From RGIG7213 sp045544195 (lineage in GTDB: Bacteria > Bacillota > Clostridia > Oscillospirales > CAG-272): a stretch of DNA of 64,000 nucleotides. The position numbers and the translations under genes are program-made. Every line of letters begins with the position of its first letter. The first letter of the stretch is position 1. The notes beneath the pieces were generated by a model. The model was not told the origin of the DNA, did not search any database, and saw only the letters and a program-made list of their open reading frames with translations. The stretch covers positions 1 through 64,000 of the forward strand of contig JAZPYO010000033.1 in NCBI GenBank assembly GCA_045544195.1. The letters run 5' to 3'. Below, one piece after another: positions 50,573 to 58,822 of this stretch.

Positions 50573-51472
50573 TCAGTTTTCGCCGCCGTCATTCTTCTTT
50601 GCTTTTTTTCTGTTTTTTCTGCCGTTTTTGAACATTTCCCTGTCTATTGTTTTTTTCACATTTGTAACGAGGAGCGACGCAAGCTGATTTGACAGTGAAT
50701 TGTAATCAAGATTTCTTTTCAATTCTCCGTTGAGAGCCATGGATATCGTGCCTGTTTCTTCACTTACTACTATTATTATGGCATCGCTGTTTTCGCTCAT
50801 TCCGATAGCCGCCCTGTGACGTGTTCCGAGATCGGCAACTATGTCCTCTCTCGTAGAAAGAGGCAAAAAGCAGCCCGCGGCACATATTCTTGTGCCTGTT
50901 ATCACCATTGCTCCGTCGTGAAGCGATGCCTTATTGAAGAATATGTTCTTTATAAGCATTGAGTTGATATTTGCGTTTATGACAGTACCCGTCTTTATTA
51001 TGTCGCCGAGCTTTGTCGTTCTTTCTATAACGATAAGCGCGCCCGTTTTTGTCTTAGCCATATCGCACACAGCATCGCAAATGTTCTTTATCGCCGAATA
51101 TATTTCTGTATTAGTCTTCGTTTCGGTAATGTTCTTAAGGCTTTTCAGCGGCTCGCCACCAACCTTCTCAAGCGCTGAGCGTATCTCAGGCTGAAACAGT
51201 ATCATAAGCGCGATTATTCCGACCTGGAATATATTTGACAAAACGAACCGCAATGCGTTCATATTGGCAAATTCACTGACGAGAAACACGAGCAGTAAGA
51301 ACAGCACGCCTGCCGCCAGCTTACCTGCCCTGCGTCCTCTTATAAATTTGTAGAGCTGGTAAAGCAAAAACGCCACAAGAGCGACATCTATGTAATCCAC
51401 GACCGACATTGAACGAACCTGTGCCCATAATGCAGAAACGCCTTGATTGAATGCATCGATAAAATCTGTCAT
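50573..51472 (-). CDS. cdaA: Diadenylate cyclase CdaA
   Basis: Makes c-di-AMP from two ATP. Three membrane helices (about residues 30-44, 52-67 and 80-93) precede the DAC domain, with the catalytic motifs DGA at residues 186-188 (LHDGAMV) and RHR at 218-220 (GTRHRAAIG). The tail is basic and Lys/Asn-rich. 299 aa. It starts ATG 51472 behind CGGAGG. It is the first gene of a 13-gene minus-strand run. c-di-AMP controls potassium and osmolyte balance in Bacillota. Confidence 0.95.
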   Translation of the reverse strand: MTDFIDAFNQGVSALWAQVRSMSVVDYIDVALVAFLLYQLYKFIRGRRAGKLAAGVLFLLLVFLVSEFANMNALRFVLSNIFQVGIIALMILFQPEIRSALEKVGGEPLKSLKNITETKTNTEIYSAIKNICDAVCDMAKTKTGALIVIERTTKLGDIIKTGTVINANINSMLIKNIFFNKASLHDGAMVITGTRICAAGCFLPLSTREDIVADLGTRHRAAIGMSENSDAIIIVVSEETGTISMALNGELKRNLDYNSLSNQLASLLVTNVKKTIDREMFKNGRKNRKKAKKNDGGEN

Positions 51473-51504
51473 ATAGCCTCCGAAATAAAACAGTAGTATA
51501 TTTT

Positions 51505-51533
51505 ATAATATCACATATAGAAATTCAAATCAA
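51505..51533 (-). promoter_or_regulatory. Promoter of the cdaA-to-mazG unit
   Basis: Minus strand TTGATT (51533-51528), 17-bp spacer, TATTAT (51510-51505), 33 bp before ATG 51472. It is the only clear promoter seen for the next 15.8 kb. The 51534-51639 stretch is A/T-rich and without a gene. Confidence 0.65.
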
Positions 51534-51639
51534 TTAATAAATAATAAATATTCTAATAATTAATGTATAACCGCATTTTTTTCGCATTCGGTTGATTTTT
51601 TTAAGAATTTGTGATATTATATCCGTAATATCAACGATA

Positions 51640-51693
51640 TTCAATAAAAATTGACGGACAGTTGAGCTTTTGTTGAAGATAGCGATCTATAAT
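51640..51693 (+). promoter_or_regulatory. Four 11-bp direct repeats plus -10 upstream of the response regulator
   Basis: Repeats begin at 51640, 51651, 51662 and 51673 (exactly 11 bp apart), consensus TT(G/C)A(A/C/G) at the start of each unit. A TATAAT -10 begins at 51688, 15 bp after the last repeat start, and there is no separate -35. This is the layout of PhoB/OmpR-class activator sites overlapping the -35 region. The same layout recurs at 53531-53584. A further possible promoter is at 51699-51728. Confidence 0.8.
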
Positions 51694-51807
51694 TCTTCTT
51701 GAAGATGTTCGTCTTTTTATGATAAAATAACATTTCAACAACATTATTTCAACAAGATCTAAAAATTCAAGGTGTAGTATTTTGGTGACAGGCAAGGAGG
51801 AATACTG

Positions 51808-52479
51808 ATGTTTCAGATACTGATCGCAGAGGATGACCGCGAGCTTCGCCAGCTTTTCGGTCACGTGCTTATAAAAAACGGTTATTCCGTAACGGGCGTT
51901 TCAAACGGAAAGGAAGCCCTTGACGCAATTGACCGTGAAAGATTTGATCTAATAATATCGGACATTATGATGCCGATAATAGACGGGTATGAGCTTGTTC
52001 GCATGCTCAGGGAATGCAACGATACAACACCCGTTTTAATGATAACGGCAAAGGACGCATTTGACGATATGCAGAAGGGCTTTTTATCGGGCAGCGACGA
52101 CTATATGATAAAGCCCGTAAATGTCAACGAGATGCTTCTGAGGGTCAGCGCCCTGCTCCGCAGAGCAAAAATGATAAGCGAACGGAAGCAAACAATAGGA
52201 AACACCACAATGGAATACGATTCGCTCACGGTAATAACCGGAAACGAAAGGACTGTGCTTCCGCAAAAGGAATTTATGCTCTTATACAAAATGTCCTCTT
52301 ATCCGGGCAAGATATTCACACGTCAGCAGCTTATGGACGATATATGGGGGTACGATTCCGAAACGGATACTCACACAGTTGAGGTACATATAGGCAGGCT
52401 CAGGGAAAAATTCAAAAACAACAACGATTTCAAGATCGTAACCATGCGCGGAGTCGGATACAAGGTGGTAAAGATGTAA
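51808..52479 (+). CDS. OmpR/PhoB-family response regulator
   Basis: A 223-residue two-component regulator. The receiver domain (1-118) has the acidic pair E8/D9-D10, phosphorylation site D52 (IISDIMMP), T80 and K102 (IKPVN). The C-terminal winged helix (about 125-220) ends GVGYKVVKM, with the OmpR-type motif WGYDSETDTHTVEVHIGRLR. It is likely to bind 11-bp direct repeats as a tandem dimer. GGAGG is 8 bases before ATG 51808. The last base of the stop is shared with the kinase start. The two operators nearby imply autoregulation. Confidence 0.94.
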   Translation: MFQILIAEDDRELRQLFGHVLIKNGYSVTGVSNGKEALDAIDRERFDLIISDIMMPIIDGYELVRMLRECNDTTPVLMITAKDAFDDMQKGFLSGSDDYMIKPVNVNEMLLRVSALLRRAKMISERKQTIGNTTMEYDSLTVITGNERTVLPQKEFMLLYKMSSYPGKIFTRQQLMDDIWGYDSETDTHTVEVHIGRLREKFKNNNDFKIVTMRGVGYKVVKM

Positions 52480-53525
52480 TGCCGAAGAATAAAACGAAGA
52501 AAAAGAAGGAAAAACGAACGCCGGGACTAAGAATAACGCTGTGGTTCACGCTCATAGTAATGCTTGAAATACTTGCAACGGTATGGATGGCAGCGCCTTT
52601 GTCAGAGTTTCTCGGAGAAAAATCGGACGTTAACTATTCTGTATGGCTGTGCTTGATAAGCATCTCCGTCGGATTTGTTTTTGCGTATTTCGTTAACGGC
52701 GCTATATTGCGCCCTATCAGCCGCTTGAGCGATGCTATGTCAAAGGTGGCATCGGGTGATTTCGGCATACGGCTTGAAGCTCCGAAAACCATAAAGATCA
52801 AGGAGATAAAAAATACATACGAAAGCTTTAATCTGATGTCAGCAGAGCTGAGTGCGACAGAAATTCTGCAAACGGATTTCGTGTCGAATGTTTCACACGA
52901 AATCAAGACCCCTGTTAACGCTATAGAGGGATATGCCGCTTTACTGCAAAACGAGGATAATACCCAACAGATGCAAAAGGAATATATTGATAAGATACTG
53001 TTCAACACGCGCCGTTTATCCGAGCTTGTCGGCAACATTCTCCTTTTGTCAAAGCTCGAAAACAGCGCAATACAGACAAGCTGCACACACTTTCGCTTAG
53101 ATGAACAGATCCGCCGTTCAATAATGCTTTTAGAGCCGAAATGGACAGAAAAGGAAACGGAATTTGATGTGGAGATGGACAGCATTACCGTATATGCAAA
53201 CGACGGGCTTCTTTTTCACGTATGGAACAATCTTATAGATAATGCGATAAAATTTTCTCCCTCGGGAGAGCTTATCACAATTCGTCTGACACGTACAGAG
53301 CAGTATGCAGTTTTCACTATAGAGGACAACGGAGACGGAATTTCAGAGGAAGCAAAAAAGCATATTTTCGATAAATTCTATCAAGGCGACAGCTCTCACA
53401 AGGATAACGGAAACGGTCTTGGGCTTGCATTGGTGAAGAAAATACTGTCGGTTGCAAACGGTGAGATAACAGTTGAAAATCTCTCGCCAAAAGGGTGCAG
53501 ATTTACGGTAAATCTGCCGCTTTGA
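52479..53525 (+). CDS. Sensor histidine kinase
   Basis: The partner kinase, 348 aa. A very basic N-terminal tail (about residues 1-18) precedes the first span (about 19-40), a very short outside loop and a second span (about 54-73). HAMP is about 75-125, then HisKA with the phosphorylated His140 (NVSHEIKTPVNAIEG), and HATPase with N-box WNNLIDNAIKFS, DNGDGI and GNGLGLALVKKIL. The extracellular part is only about 13 residues, so sensing is likely inside or in the membrane, as in intramembrane-sensing kinases. It overlaps the regulator by one base. Confidence 0.94.
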   Translation: MPKNKTKKKKEKRTPGLRITLWFTLIVMLEILATVWMAAPLSEFLGEKSDVNYSVWLCLISISVGFVFAYFVNGAILRPISRLSDAMSKVASGDFGIRLEAPKTIKIKEIKNTYESFNLMSAELSATEILQTDFVSNVSHEIKTPVNAIEGYAALLQNEDNTQQMQKEYIDKILFNTRRLSELVGNILLLSKLENSAIQTSCTHFRLDEQIRRSIMLLEPKWTEKETEFDVEMDSITVYANDGLLFHVWNNLIDNAIKFSPSGELITIRLTRTEQYAVFTIEDNGDGISEEAKKHIFDKFYQGDSSHKDNGNGLGLALVKKILSVANGEITVENLSPKGCRFTVNLPL

Positions 53526-53530
53526 CATTT

Positions 53531-53584
53531 TTCAACAAAAATTGAGCTTTAATTGAGGTTAGGTTGAGGTTGCGGATATATACT
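53531..53584 (+). promoter_or_regulatory. Four 11-bp direct repeats plus -10 upstream of the lipid kinase
   Basis: Repeats begin at 53531, 53542, 53553 and 53564 (11 bp apart). The TATACT -10 begins at 53579, 15 bp after the last repeat, exactly as at 51640-51693. The first unit in both sets starts TTCAA and ends AAAAA; later units start TTGA. Together they define a regulon operator for the neighbouring response regulator. Confidence 0.8.
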
Positions 53585-53616
53585 TATTCGATATTTTTAA
53601 TAAGGTGGGGACTGCC

Positions 53617-54510
53617 GTGAATAAGTACTATATAATCTACAATCCCTTAGCATGCGGAAATACCGCTTACGAAAAGGCGCTTGCTCTGTGTGACGAGCTT
53701 AAAGCAGAGGGCATTGCCGATATGACCAAAATAACGAATTACGAGGCATTTCTTTCAGACAAGACCGACTGCAGCATCGTTGTGTGCGGCGGCGACGGCA
53801 CTTTGCATCGCTTTGCGAACGATATATGTCACATCAACTTTCCGAATGATATTTACTACTGCGCATCCGGCACGGGAAACGATTTTTACAGAGAATTTGA
53901 AAGCGATGAAAAGCTACTCTGTGTAACGCAGTATCTGTGCGATCTTCCCGTTTGTCACGTCAACGGCACTGTGCGTCATTTTATAAACGGAGTAGGATAC
54001 GGCATTGACGGCTACTGCTGTGAGGTCGGAGACAAGCTCCGCGCCCTTTCAAAGCCCGTAAACTACGGAAAAATAGCGATAAAGGGTCTGCTGTATGCCT
54101 TCAGGCCCGTCAGCGCAACCGTCACCGTTGACGGTGAAAAATACGAATTCAGGAACGTATGGATAGCCCCGACTATGCACGGAAAATACTATGGGGGCGG
54201 TATGATACCTACGCCTGAGCAATCACGCACAGATCCTGACAATATGCTTTCCGTGTGCGTTTTTCATCGCAGAAGCAGGATCAAAACGCTTATGATGTTC
54301 CCTTCTATTTTCAAGGGAGAGCACATAAAATACAAAAAGAATGTACAGGTCCTGAAGGGCAAATGCATCAACGTTAAATTCAACAGATCGTGCTCTATGC
54401 AGATAGACGGAGAAACTTATCTGAATATCAACGAGTACGATGCATACGGAAGCGGCTGTGCTGAATATAAAGCGTCGGTAGTGAATAAAAACATGGTCTT
54501 CACAAAATAA
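53617..54510 (+). CDS. Diacylglycerol kinase/YegS-type lipid kinase
   Basis: Lipid kinase of the DagK catalytic family (about 297 aa). VVCGGDGTLHRFANDI (residues about 52-67) is the ATP-binding loop, ASGTGNDFYREFE follows, then GVGYGIDGYCCEVG, and DGE in the C-terminal beta domain (CSMQIDGETY). Start GTG 53617 follows AAGGTGGGG by 6 bases. It turns diacylglycerol or a related lipid into the phosphorylated form for phospholipid synthesis. It is followed by plsY and preceded by its own four-repeat operator, so it is likely controlled by the upstream two-component system. Confidence 0.88.
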   Translation: MNKYYIIYNPLACGNTAYEKALALCDELKAEGIADMTKITNYEAFLSDKTDCSIVVCGGDGTLHRFANDICHINFPNDIYYCASGTGNDFYREFESDEKLLCVTQYLCDLPVCHVNGTVRHFINGVGYGIDGYCCEVGDKLRALSKPVNYGKIAIKGLLYAFRPVSATVTVDGEKYEFRNVWIAPTMHGKYYGGGMIPTPEQSRTDPDNMLSVCVFHRRSRIKTLMMFPSIFKGEHIKYKKNVQVLKGKCINVKFNRSCSMQIDGETYLNINEYDAYGSGCAEYKASVVNKNMVFTK

Positions 54511-54568
54511 TGATATTATGGCAGCCGCGATCGAAGGCGCAAAAAACACGAAAGGAGAAATAACAGCT

Positions 54569-55192
54569 ATGCAATATGCGCTCTGCATTCTTTCTGGATA
54601 TATTATAGGATCGTTCAATCCGTCATACATCGTTGGAATGCTCAAGGGAAAGGATATTCGCTTCTCAGGCTCAGGCAATGCAGGCGCATCAAACGCCCTG
54701 CTGCATTTCGGCAAGGGGATAGGCATTTTATGCGCAATATGCGATATCTTGAAAGCGTGTCTTGTTGTATGGCTGTGCAGATATATTTTCTCTGATATAA
54801 GCTCTGCCGGCATAATAGGCGGATGCGCTTGTATTCTCGGTCACATTTTCCCGTTTTATATGGGCTTTAAAGGCGGAAAGGGACTTGCCTGCTACGGAGG
54901 ACTCGTTTTAATGTTCGACTGGCGTGTATTTCTTATTTTCCTGTCACTTGAGCTGATCGTCGTATTCATAACTGACTATATATGCTTTGTTCCGATAACA
55001 GCGTGTGTTACATTTCCGATCGTATACGCCGTTATGACACATAACATTGTCGGAGCTGCGTTTCTTTTTGCCGTAGCGCCCGTTATACTTTACAAGCATC
55101 TCATAAACATAAAAAGAATAAAAAACGGAACAGAAGCAAAATTCAGGGAATCGCTTTTCAAAAAAGGCTCTAAAGGTCAAAGCACCGAATAA
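54569..55192 (+). CDS. plsY: Glycerol-3-phosphate acyltransferase PlsY
   Basis: Acylates glycerol 3-phosphate with acyl-phosphate; an inner-membrane enzyme with five to seven spans. Motifs: GSGNAGASNALLHFGKG, then GHIFPFYMGFKGGKGLACYGG with the KGGKG acyl-phosphate loop, and a late HLINIKRI. About 207 aa. ATG 54569 follows AAAGGAG; an upstream in-frame ATG at 54518 gives a long non-conserved head. It lies 58 bp after the lipid kinase gene, so both enzymes supply phosphatidic acid from one promoter. Confidence 0.94.
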   Translation: MQYALCILSGYIIGSFNPSYIVGMLKGKDIRFSGSGNAGASNALLHFGKGIGILCAICDILKACLVVWLCRYIFSDISSAGIIGGCACILGHIFPFYMGFKGGKGLACYGGLVLMFDWRVFLIFLSLELIVVFITDYICFVPITACVTFPIVYAVMTHNIVGAAFLFAVAPVILYKHLINIKRIKNGTEAKFRESLFKKGSKGQSTE

Positions 55193-55222
55193 AAACGCAT
55201 TTCATATGCGTTTTTTCTTTTT
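55192..55222 (+). terminator. Terminator after plsY
   Basis: AAAACGCAT (55192-55200), TTCAT loop, ATGCGTTTT (55206-55214), T-run. Confidence 0.85.
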
Positions 55223-55250
55223 ATAAAAGGTATTATTCATAATCTACGGC

Positions 55251-55279
55251 TTGAAATATTTCATTTCATATGTTATAAT
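55251..55279 (+). promoter_or_regulatory. Sigma-A promoter of the rimM-trmD unit
   Basis: TTGAAA (55251-55256), 17-bp spacer, TATAAT (55274-55279), about 50 bp before ATG 55328. Confidence 0.85.
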
Positions 55280-55327
55280 GCTTTTAATTACGGTCTTAAG
55301 CGACTTCTGAAAGGAGTACCGTTTTCA

Positions 55328-55831
55328 ATGAGAAAGCTATCTGAATATATACAGATCGGCAGAATTACAAATACACACGGAATAAAGGGTGAAATGAAGG
55401 TCGAATACTGGATGGATTCACCACAGGACTTTTTATCTCTCCGCACAGTATATCTTGAGGACGGATGTGCCTTGAATATACTTTCGTCAAGAAATGCCAA
55501 CAAATTCGCAGTTGTATTATTTGAAGGGATAACCGATCCTGAAAAGGGCGCACATCTCAAGGGAAGATCACTTTATGCAAAGCGGTCTGATCTGAGGCTT
55601 GAGCAAGGCAGCTATTTTCTGTGCGATCTTATCGGTCTGCCCGTTTTTGATGTTGACACAGAAGAGCGCGTCGGATGTGTGACGGACATTCTTGAAAAGC
55701 CGTCGTCATACGTTTATACCGTCAAAACGGAAAACGGTGAATTTCTCGTTCCCGCAATTGACGAGTTCATCAAAAGAGTCGATATAGAAAACGGCGTTTA
55801 CATAAAGGTAATACCGGGGTTATTGGAATGA
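55328..55831 (+). CDS. rimM: Ribosome maturation factor RimM
   Basis: 16S rRNA processing protein. The 167-residue product begins with QIGRITNTHGIKGEMKV (RimM hallmark), goes through the first beta barrel (to about residue 85) and ends in the PRC-barrel (LCDLIGLPVFDVDTEERVGCV, PAIDEFIKRVDIENGVYIKVIPGLL). AAAGGAG precedes ATG 55328. It overlaps trmD by 4 bp, as usual. rpsP and ylqC, its normal partners, are absent. Confidence 0.96.
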   Translation: MRKLSEYIQIGRITNTHGIKGEMKVEYWMDSPQDFLSLRTVYLEDGCALNILSSRNANKFAVVLFEGITDPEKGAHLKGRSLYAKRSDLRLEQGSYFLCDLIGLPVFDVDTEERVGCVTDILEKPSSYVYTVKTENGEFLVPAIDEFIKRVDIENGVYIKVIPGLLE

Positions 55832-56541
55832 GAATAGATATAATGACGCTGTTCCCCGAGGCGCTTGATGCGTTTATGTCAGAAAGCATAATCGGCAGGG
55901 CAAGGCAGTCGGGAAAGGTGCAGATGCATTTTCATAACATCCGCGATCATTCGCAGGATAAGCACCGCCGCGTTGACGATACGCCGTATGGCGGCGGAAT
56001 GGGTATGCTTATGGCTGCCCCGCCGATATACAACTGCTACAATGCAATATGCAGTCAGATGCCGAAGGACATAAATCGGAGAGTCGTTTATATGTCTCCG
56101 GGCGGAAAAACACTTGATCACAAAAAGGTAAAGCAATTATCCGAATACGAAAACCTCATAATACTGTGCGGTCATTACGAGGGCGTTGACGAAAGGATCA
56201 TACAGACGATAGTTGACGAGGAGATATCAATAGGCGATTACGTGCTTACGGGCGGCGAATTGCCTGCATGCGTTCTTGCCGATTGCGTTTGTCGGCTTCT
56301 TCCCGGAGTGCTGTCTGACAAGGAATGCTATGAGGATGAAAGCTTTGCAAGCGGTTTGTTGGAGTATCCGCAATATACAAGGCCTTATGAATTTCTCGGG
56401 ATGAAGGTTCCCGACGTTCTCATATCGGGAAATCACGCAAAAATAGCTGAATTCAGATACAATGCATCGTACGAAAAAACATTGAAGGTACGTCCTGATC
56501 TGATACAGCAGCTCAACGAAAAGAAAGAAGACGATCAATGA
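55828..56541 (+). CDS. trmD: tRNA (guanine-N1)-methyltransferase TrmD
   Basis: Methylates G37 of tRNA with SAM, guarding the reading frame. The 237-residue SPOUT enzyme starts MRIDIMTLFPEAL; VDDTPYGGGMGM, YMSPGGKTLDHK, LCGHYEGVDERI and the SAM-binding trefoil knot IGDYVLTGGELPA are present; the C-terminal helices close with YTRPYEFLGM and VPDVLISGNH. The gene overlaps rimM and the next membrane protein by 4 bp each. Confidence 0.97.
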   Translation: MRIDIMTLFPEALDAFMSESIIGRARQSGKVQMHFHNIRDHSQDKHRRVDDTPYGGGMGMLMAAPPIYNCYNAICSQMPKDINRRVVYMSPGGKTLDHKKVKQLSEYENLIILCGHYEGVDERIIQTIVDEEISIGDYVLTGGELPACVLADCVCRLLPGVLSDKECYEDESFASGLLEYPQYTRPYEFLGMKVPDVLISGNHAKIAEFRYNASYEKTLKVRPDLIQQLNEKKEDDQ

Positions 56542-58382
56542 ACAACGCAAGGGTTCAGAAGAAAAAACAGCGAAATGCGGGACCTGGCATCATATTCACT
56601 CTTTTGTATTCGCTGTACGCATATCTTTATAAAAAAGCAAAAACCTCTCTTGCCTCGGGAATAATGTGCACATACGATAAAACCGAGGAACGCTTTTCCG
56701 CAGGTGCGATAAAAGCGCTGAAGGACCGTTTTTTGCCGAGTGACAAGATACTTTCCGCAAGACGAAAAATTTCCAAGCATCTGTGCCGCAATATCTTATC
56801 AGGCTTTACCACACGAATTATCGGAAGTATCGTTGCCTGCCGATGCCGCGACATCGGAATATTTATGCTTTCGTTCGGTATATATTCAGTCTTATCGTGC
56901 GCTATCAAGCCGTATATATTTTCCGCGCCGTTTGACTACATATCATTGGCGTTAAGCATTCTTTGCATTTTGCTTTCAGTGCCGATGATATGTCAGAAGG
57001 TATCCTTCGGTGATTTTGCAACGCATAACAGACCGCTGAGATTTGTCGTTTTTGATATGTTCGGCGCAAGAGATTACGAAATATACAGCGCGCGCGCAAA
57101 GCAAGCCCCGTCGGGCGTTTCCATAATACTCGGTATGCTTTTGGGGCTTTGCAGTCTGTTTACAGCAACGCATACGGTCATCGGTATATTCTTATCACTT
57201 CTTGCAGCTGTCGCCATTTTACGCATGCCTGAGGTGGGAGTCGTTATACTGCTTTTGATATTTCCCTTCGTAAGATCTGAAATACTGTTTTTAGCAGCTT
57301 CTTTGTCGCTTGTCTCATACGTATTCAAGGTATTACAGCTCAAGCGCACCTTGAAATTCACATACAGCGATTTCTGGGTGCTTTTGCTTGCATTGTGCGT
57401 TCTGTTCGGAGGCATCGTATCTCCCGGCGGCTCAACAGGTCTTTCTTACGCTTTGTATATGTGCGTGGGCATACTTTGTCTGTTTCTTTCAAAAAATCTT
57501 ATGCGTAGCTTTGAGTGGATAAAGCGATGCTTTATGACGTGCATTTTATCATTGACTTTAACATGCCTTTATTCTGTTGTGTCGATCATAACGGCAGGAG
57601 AGCACGGTATAATACGCTCGGTGATCGCATGTGCCGTAACGGGTGTAAGCTCTGTATTTCAGACTAACGCCCAATTTGCAGTGTATATTGCTGCTATTCT
57701 TCCGTTTGTTATGCTGATTTCGACGCTTAACAAAAAAGGTAAAAACGTATACTACACAGTTATACTTCTTGCCGTTATTTCGCTTATATTTACATTTTCG
57801 GCAGGCGGATATATAACAGCGGGAGCGATCATATGCCTGTTTCTGTTCACAAGAAACGAAAGAACATTTGCGCGGGGTATTATCGGTTTTTTCCCCGTTG
57901 TTGCCTGCATTACAATATTTGCGCAGTTCAAGGGTACGAGCCTTTTTCAAACATTTCTCAGCGGCATAGATCTTGCAAGCGCCAATGCCGATGCAATTAA
58001 AAATATACTGTCATATCCGCTCGGAGGTACAGGAATAACCGACGCGAGCGTTACCGATGCGTCATTTTATCTTATATTCGCTGAAGCGCTCGGTATTCCG
58101 TGTCTTATTCTTTTCATCTCTGTTGCATTCAGATTTTTCAGAATATGCTTAACATCGCTTCACGGCGGCTTCACGGGATTTGCAACATCCGACGTTTCGC
58201 CGTATATAATCGCGCCGATAATGTCAATAATCTCTATGCTGATATACGGAGCACTGTCGGGCATCATATTCAGCGGAGATCACCTTATGCTTATGTTTCT
58301 CATCATGGGACTCGGCGAGGGGATAGCCGATTTTTCAAAGGAAGACGCCCTTCTGGCATCGGGCTTCGGTCTTTCGGTGTAA
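56538..58382 (+). CDS. O-antigen ligase/polymerase-like membrane protein
   Basis: A 614-residue protein with a soluble N-terminal part (to about residue 80) and about 11-12 membrane spans, with Wzy/O-antigen ligase features: a long loop with AEALGIPC-type residues near the C-terminus and repeated hydrophobic spans such as VGVVILLLIFPFVRSEILF. The family acts on lipid-linked sugars or wall polymers. It is translated in the rimM-trmD unit (overlap of 4 bp with trmD) and precedes the two DUF4330 genes by 11 bp. The assignment rests on span pattern, not on a proven active site. Confidence 0.7.
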   Translation: MNNARVQKKKQRNAGPGIIFTLLYSLYAYLYKKAKTSLASGIMCTYDKTEERFSAGAIKALKDRFLPSDKILSARRKISKHLCRNILSGFTTRIIGSIVACRCRDIGIFMLSFGIYSVLSCAIKPYIFSAPFDYISLALSILCILLSVPMICQKVSFGDFATHNRPLRFVVFDMFGARDYEIYSARAKQAPSGVSIILGMLLGLCSLFTATHTVIGIFLSLLAAVAILRMPEVGVVILLLIFPFVRSEILFLAASLSLVSYVFKVLQLKRTLKFTYSDFWVLLLALCVLFGGIVSPGGSTGLSYALYMCVGILCLFLSKNLMRSFEWIKRCFMTCILSLTLTCLYSVVSIITAGEHGIIRSVIACAVTGVSSVFQTNAQFAVYIAAILPFVMLISTLNKKGKNVYYTVILLAVISLIFTFSAGGYITAGAIICLFLFTRNERTFARGIIGFFPVVACITIFAQFKGTSLFQTFLSGIDLASANADAIKNILSYPLGGTGITDASVTDASFYLIFAEALGIPCLILFISVAFRFFRICLTSLHGGFTGFATSDVSPYIIAPIMSIISMLIYGALSGIIFSGDHLMLMFLIMGLGEGIADFSKEDALLASGFGLSV

Positions 58383-58393
58383 TGGGGGATACT

Positions 58394-58822
58394 ATGAAAA
58401 AATACAGATTTAACTGCTTCGATGCAATTATAATTTTATCAGTGCTTCTTACTGCATTTGCCGCATCTGCTCTTTCGCTCGCTTATCAAAGCACTACGAA
58501 AACAGTTCCGATAGAATATACGCTGGTAATTGAAAATGCGCCCGATTACCTTTCCGATACATTTGTTTGCGGAGAGGAGCTGTACGGCGCTCAGGGCGAG
58601 CTTATAGGCAGGCTCACAAGAGTTTCGATGTCCGATCTGTCAAACGGGAACGGAAGCATCGTTCTGTGTGTTGAGGCGGATGCCGTTGACAAGACAGACC
58701 GGCTCACCGTTGGAAAATCGTCAATAGCCGTCGGAAAAAGCATAAAAATAAACACACGCACATCAAAAGCCGACGCACTTTGTGTGGAGCTTAAAACCGA
58801 AACGCAGGAGGCAGCAGAATGA
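58394..58822 (+). CDS. DUF4330-like membrane-anchored protein
   Basis: 142 residues: a short cytoplasmic start (MKKYRFNCFDA), one span (about 12-30) and an exported beta domain with DYLSDTFVCGEELYGAQGELIGRLTRV, the pattern of DUF4330. ATG 58394 lies after GGGGG. It is a paralogue of the next gene by layout, though sequences differ. The pair follows the polymerase-like gene, suggesting a shared job in envelope polysaccharide. Overlaps the next gene by 4 bp. Confidence 0.72.
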   Translation: MKKYRFNCFDAIIILSVLLTAFAASALSLAYQSTTKTVPIEYTLVIENAPDYLSDTFVCGEELYGAQGELIGRLTRVSMSDLSNGNGSIVLCVEADAVDKTDRLTVGKSSIAVGKSIKINTRTSKADALCVELKTETQEAAE

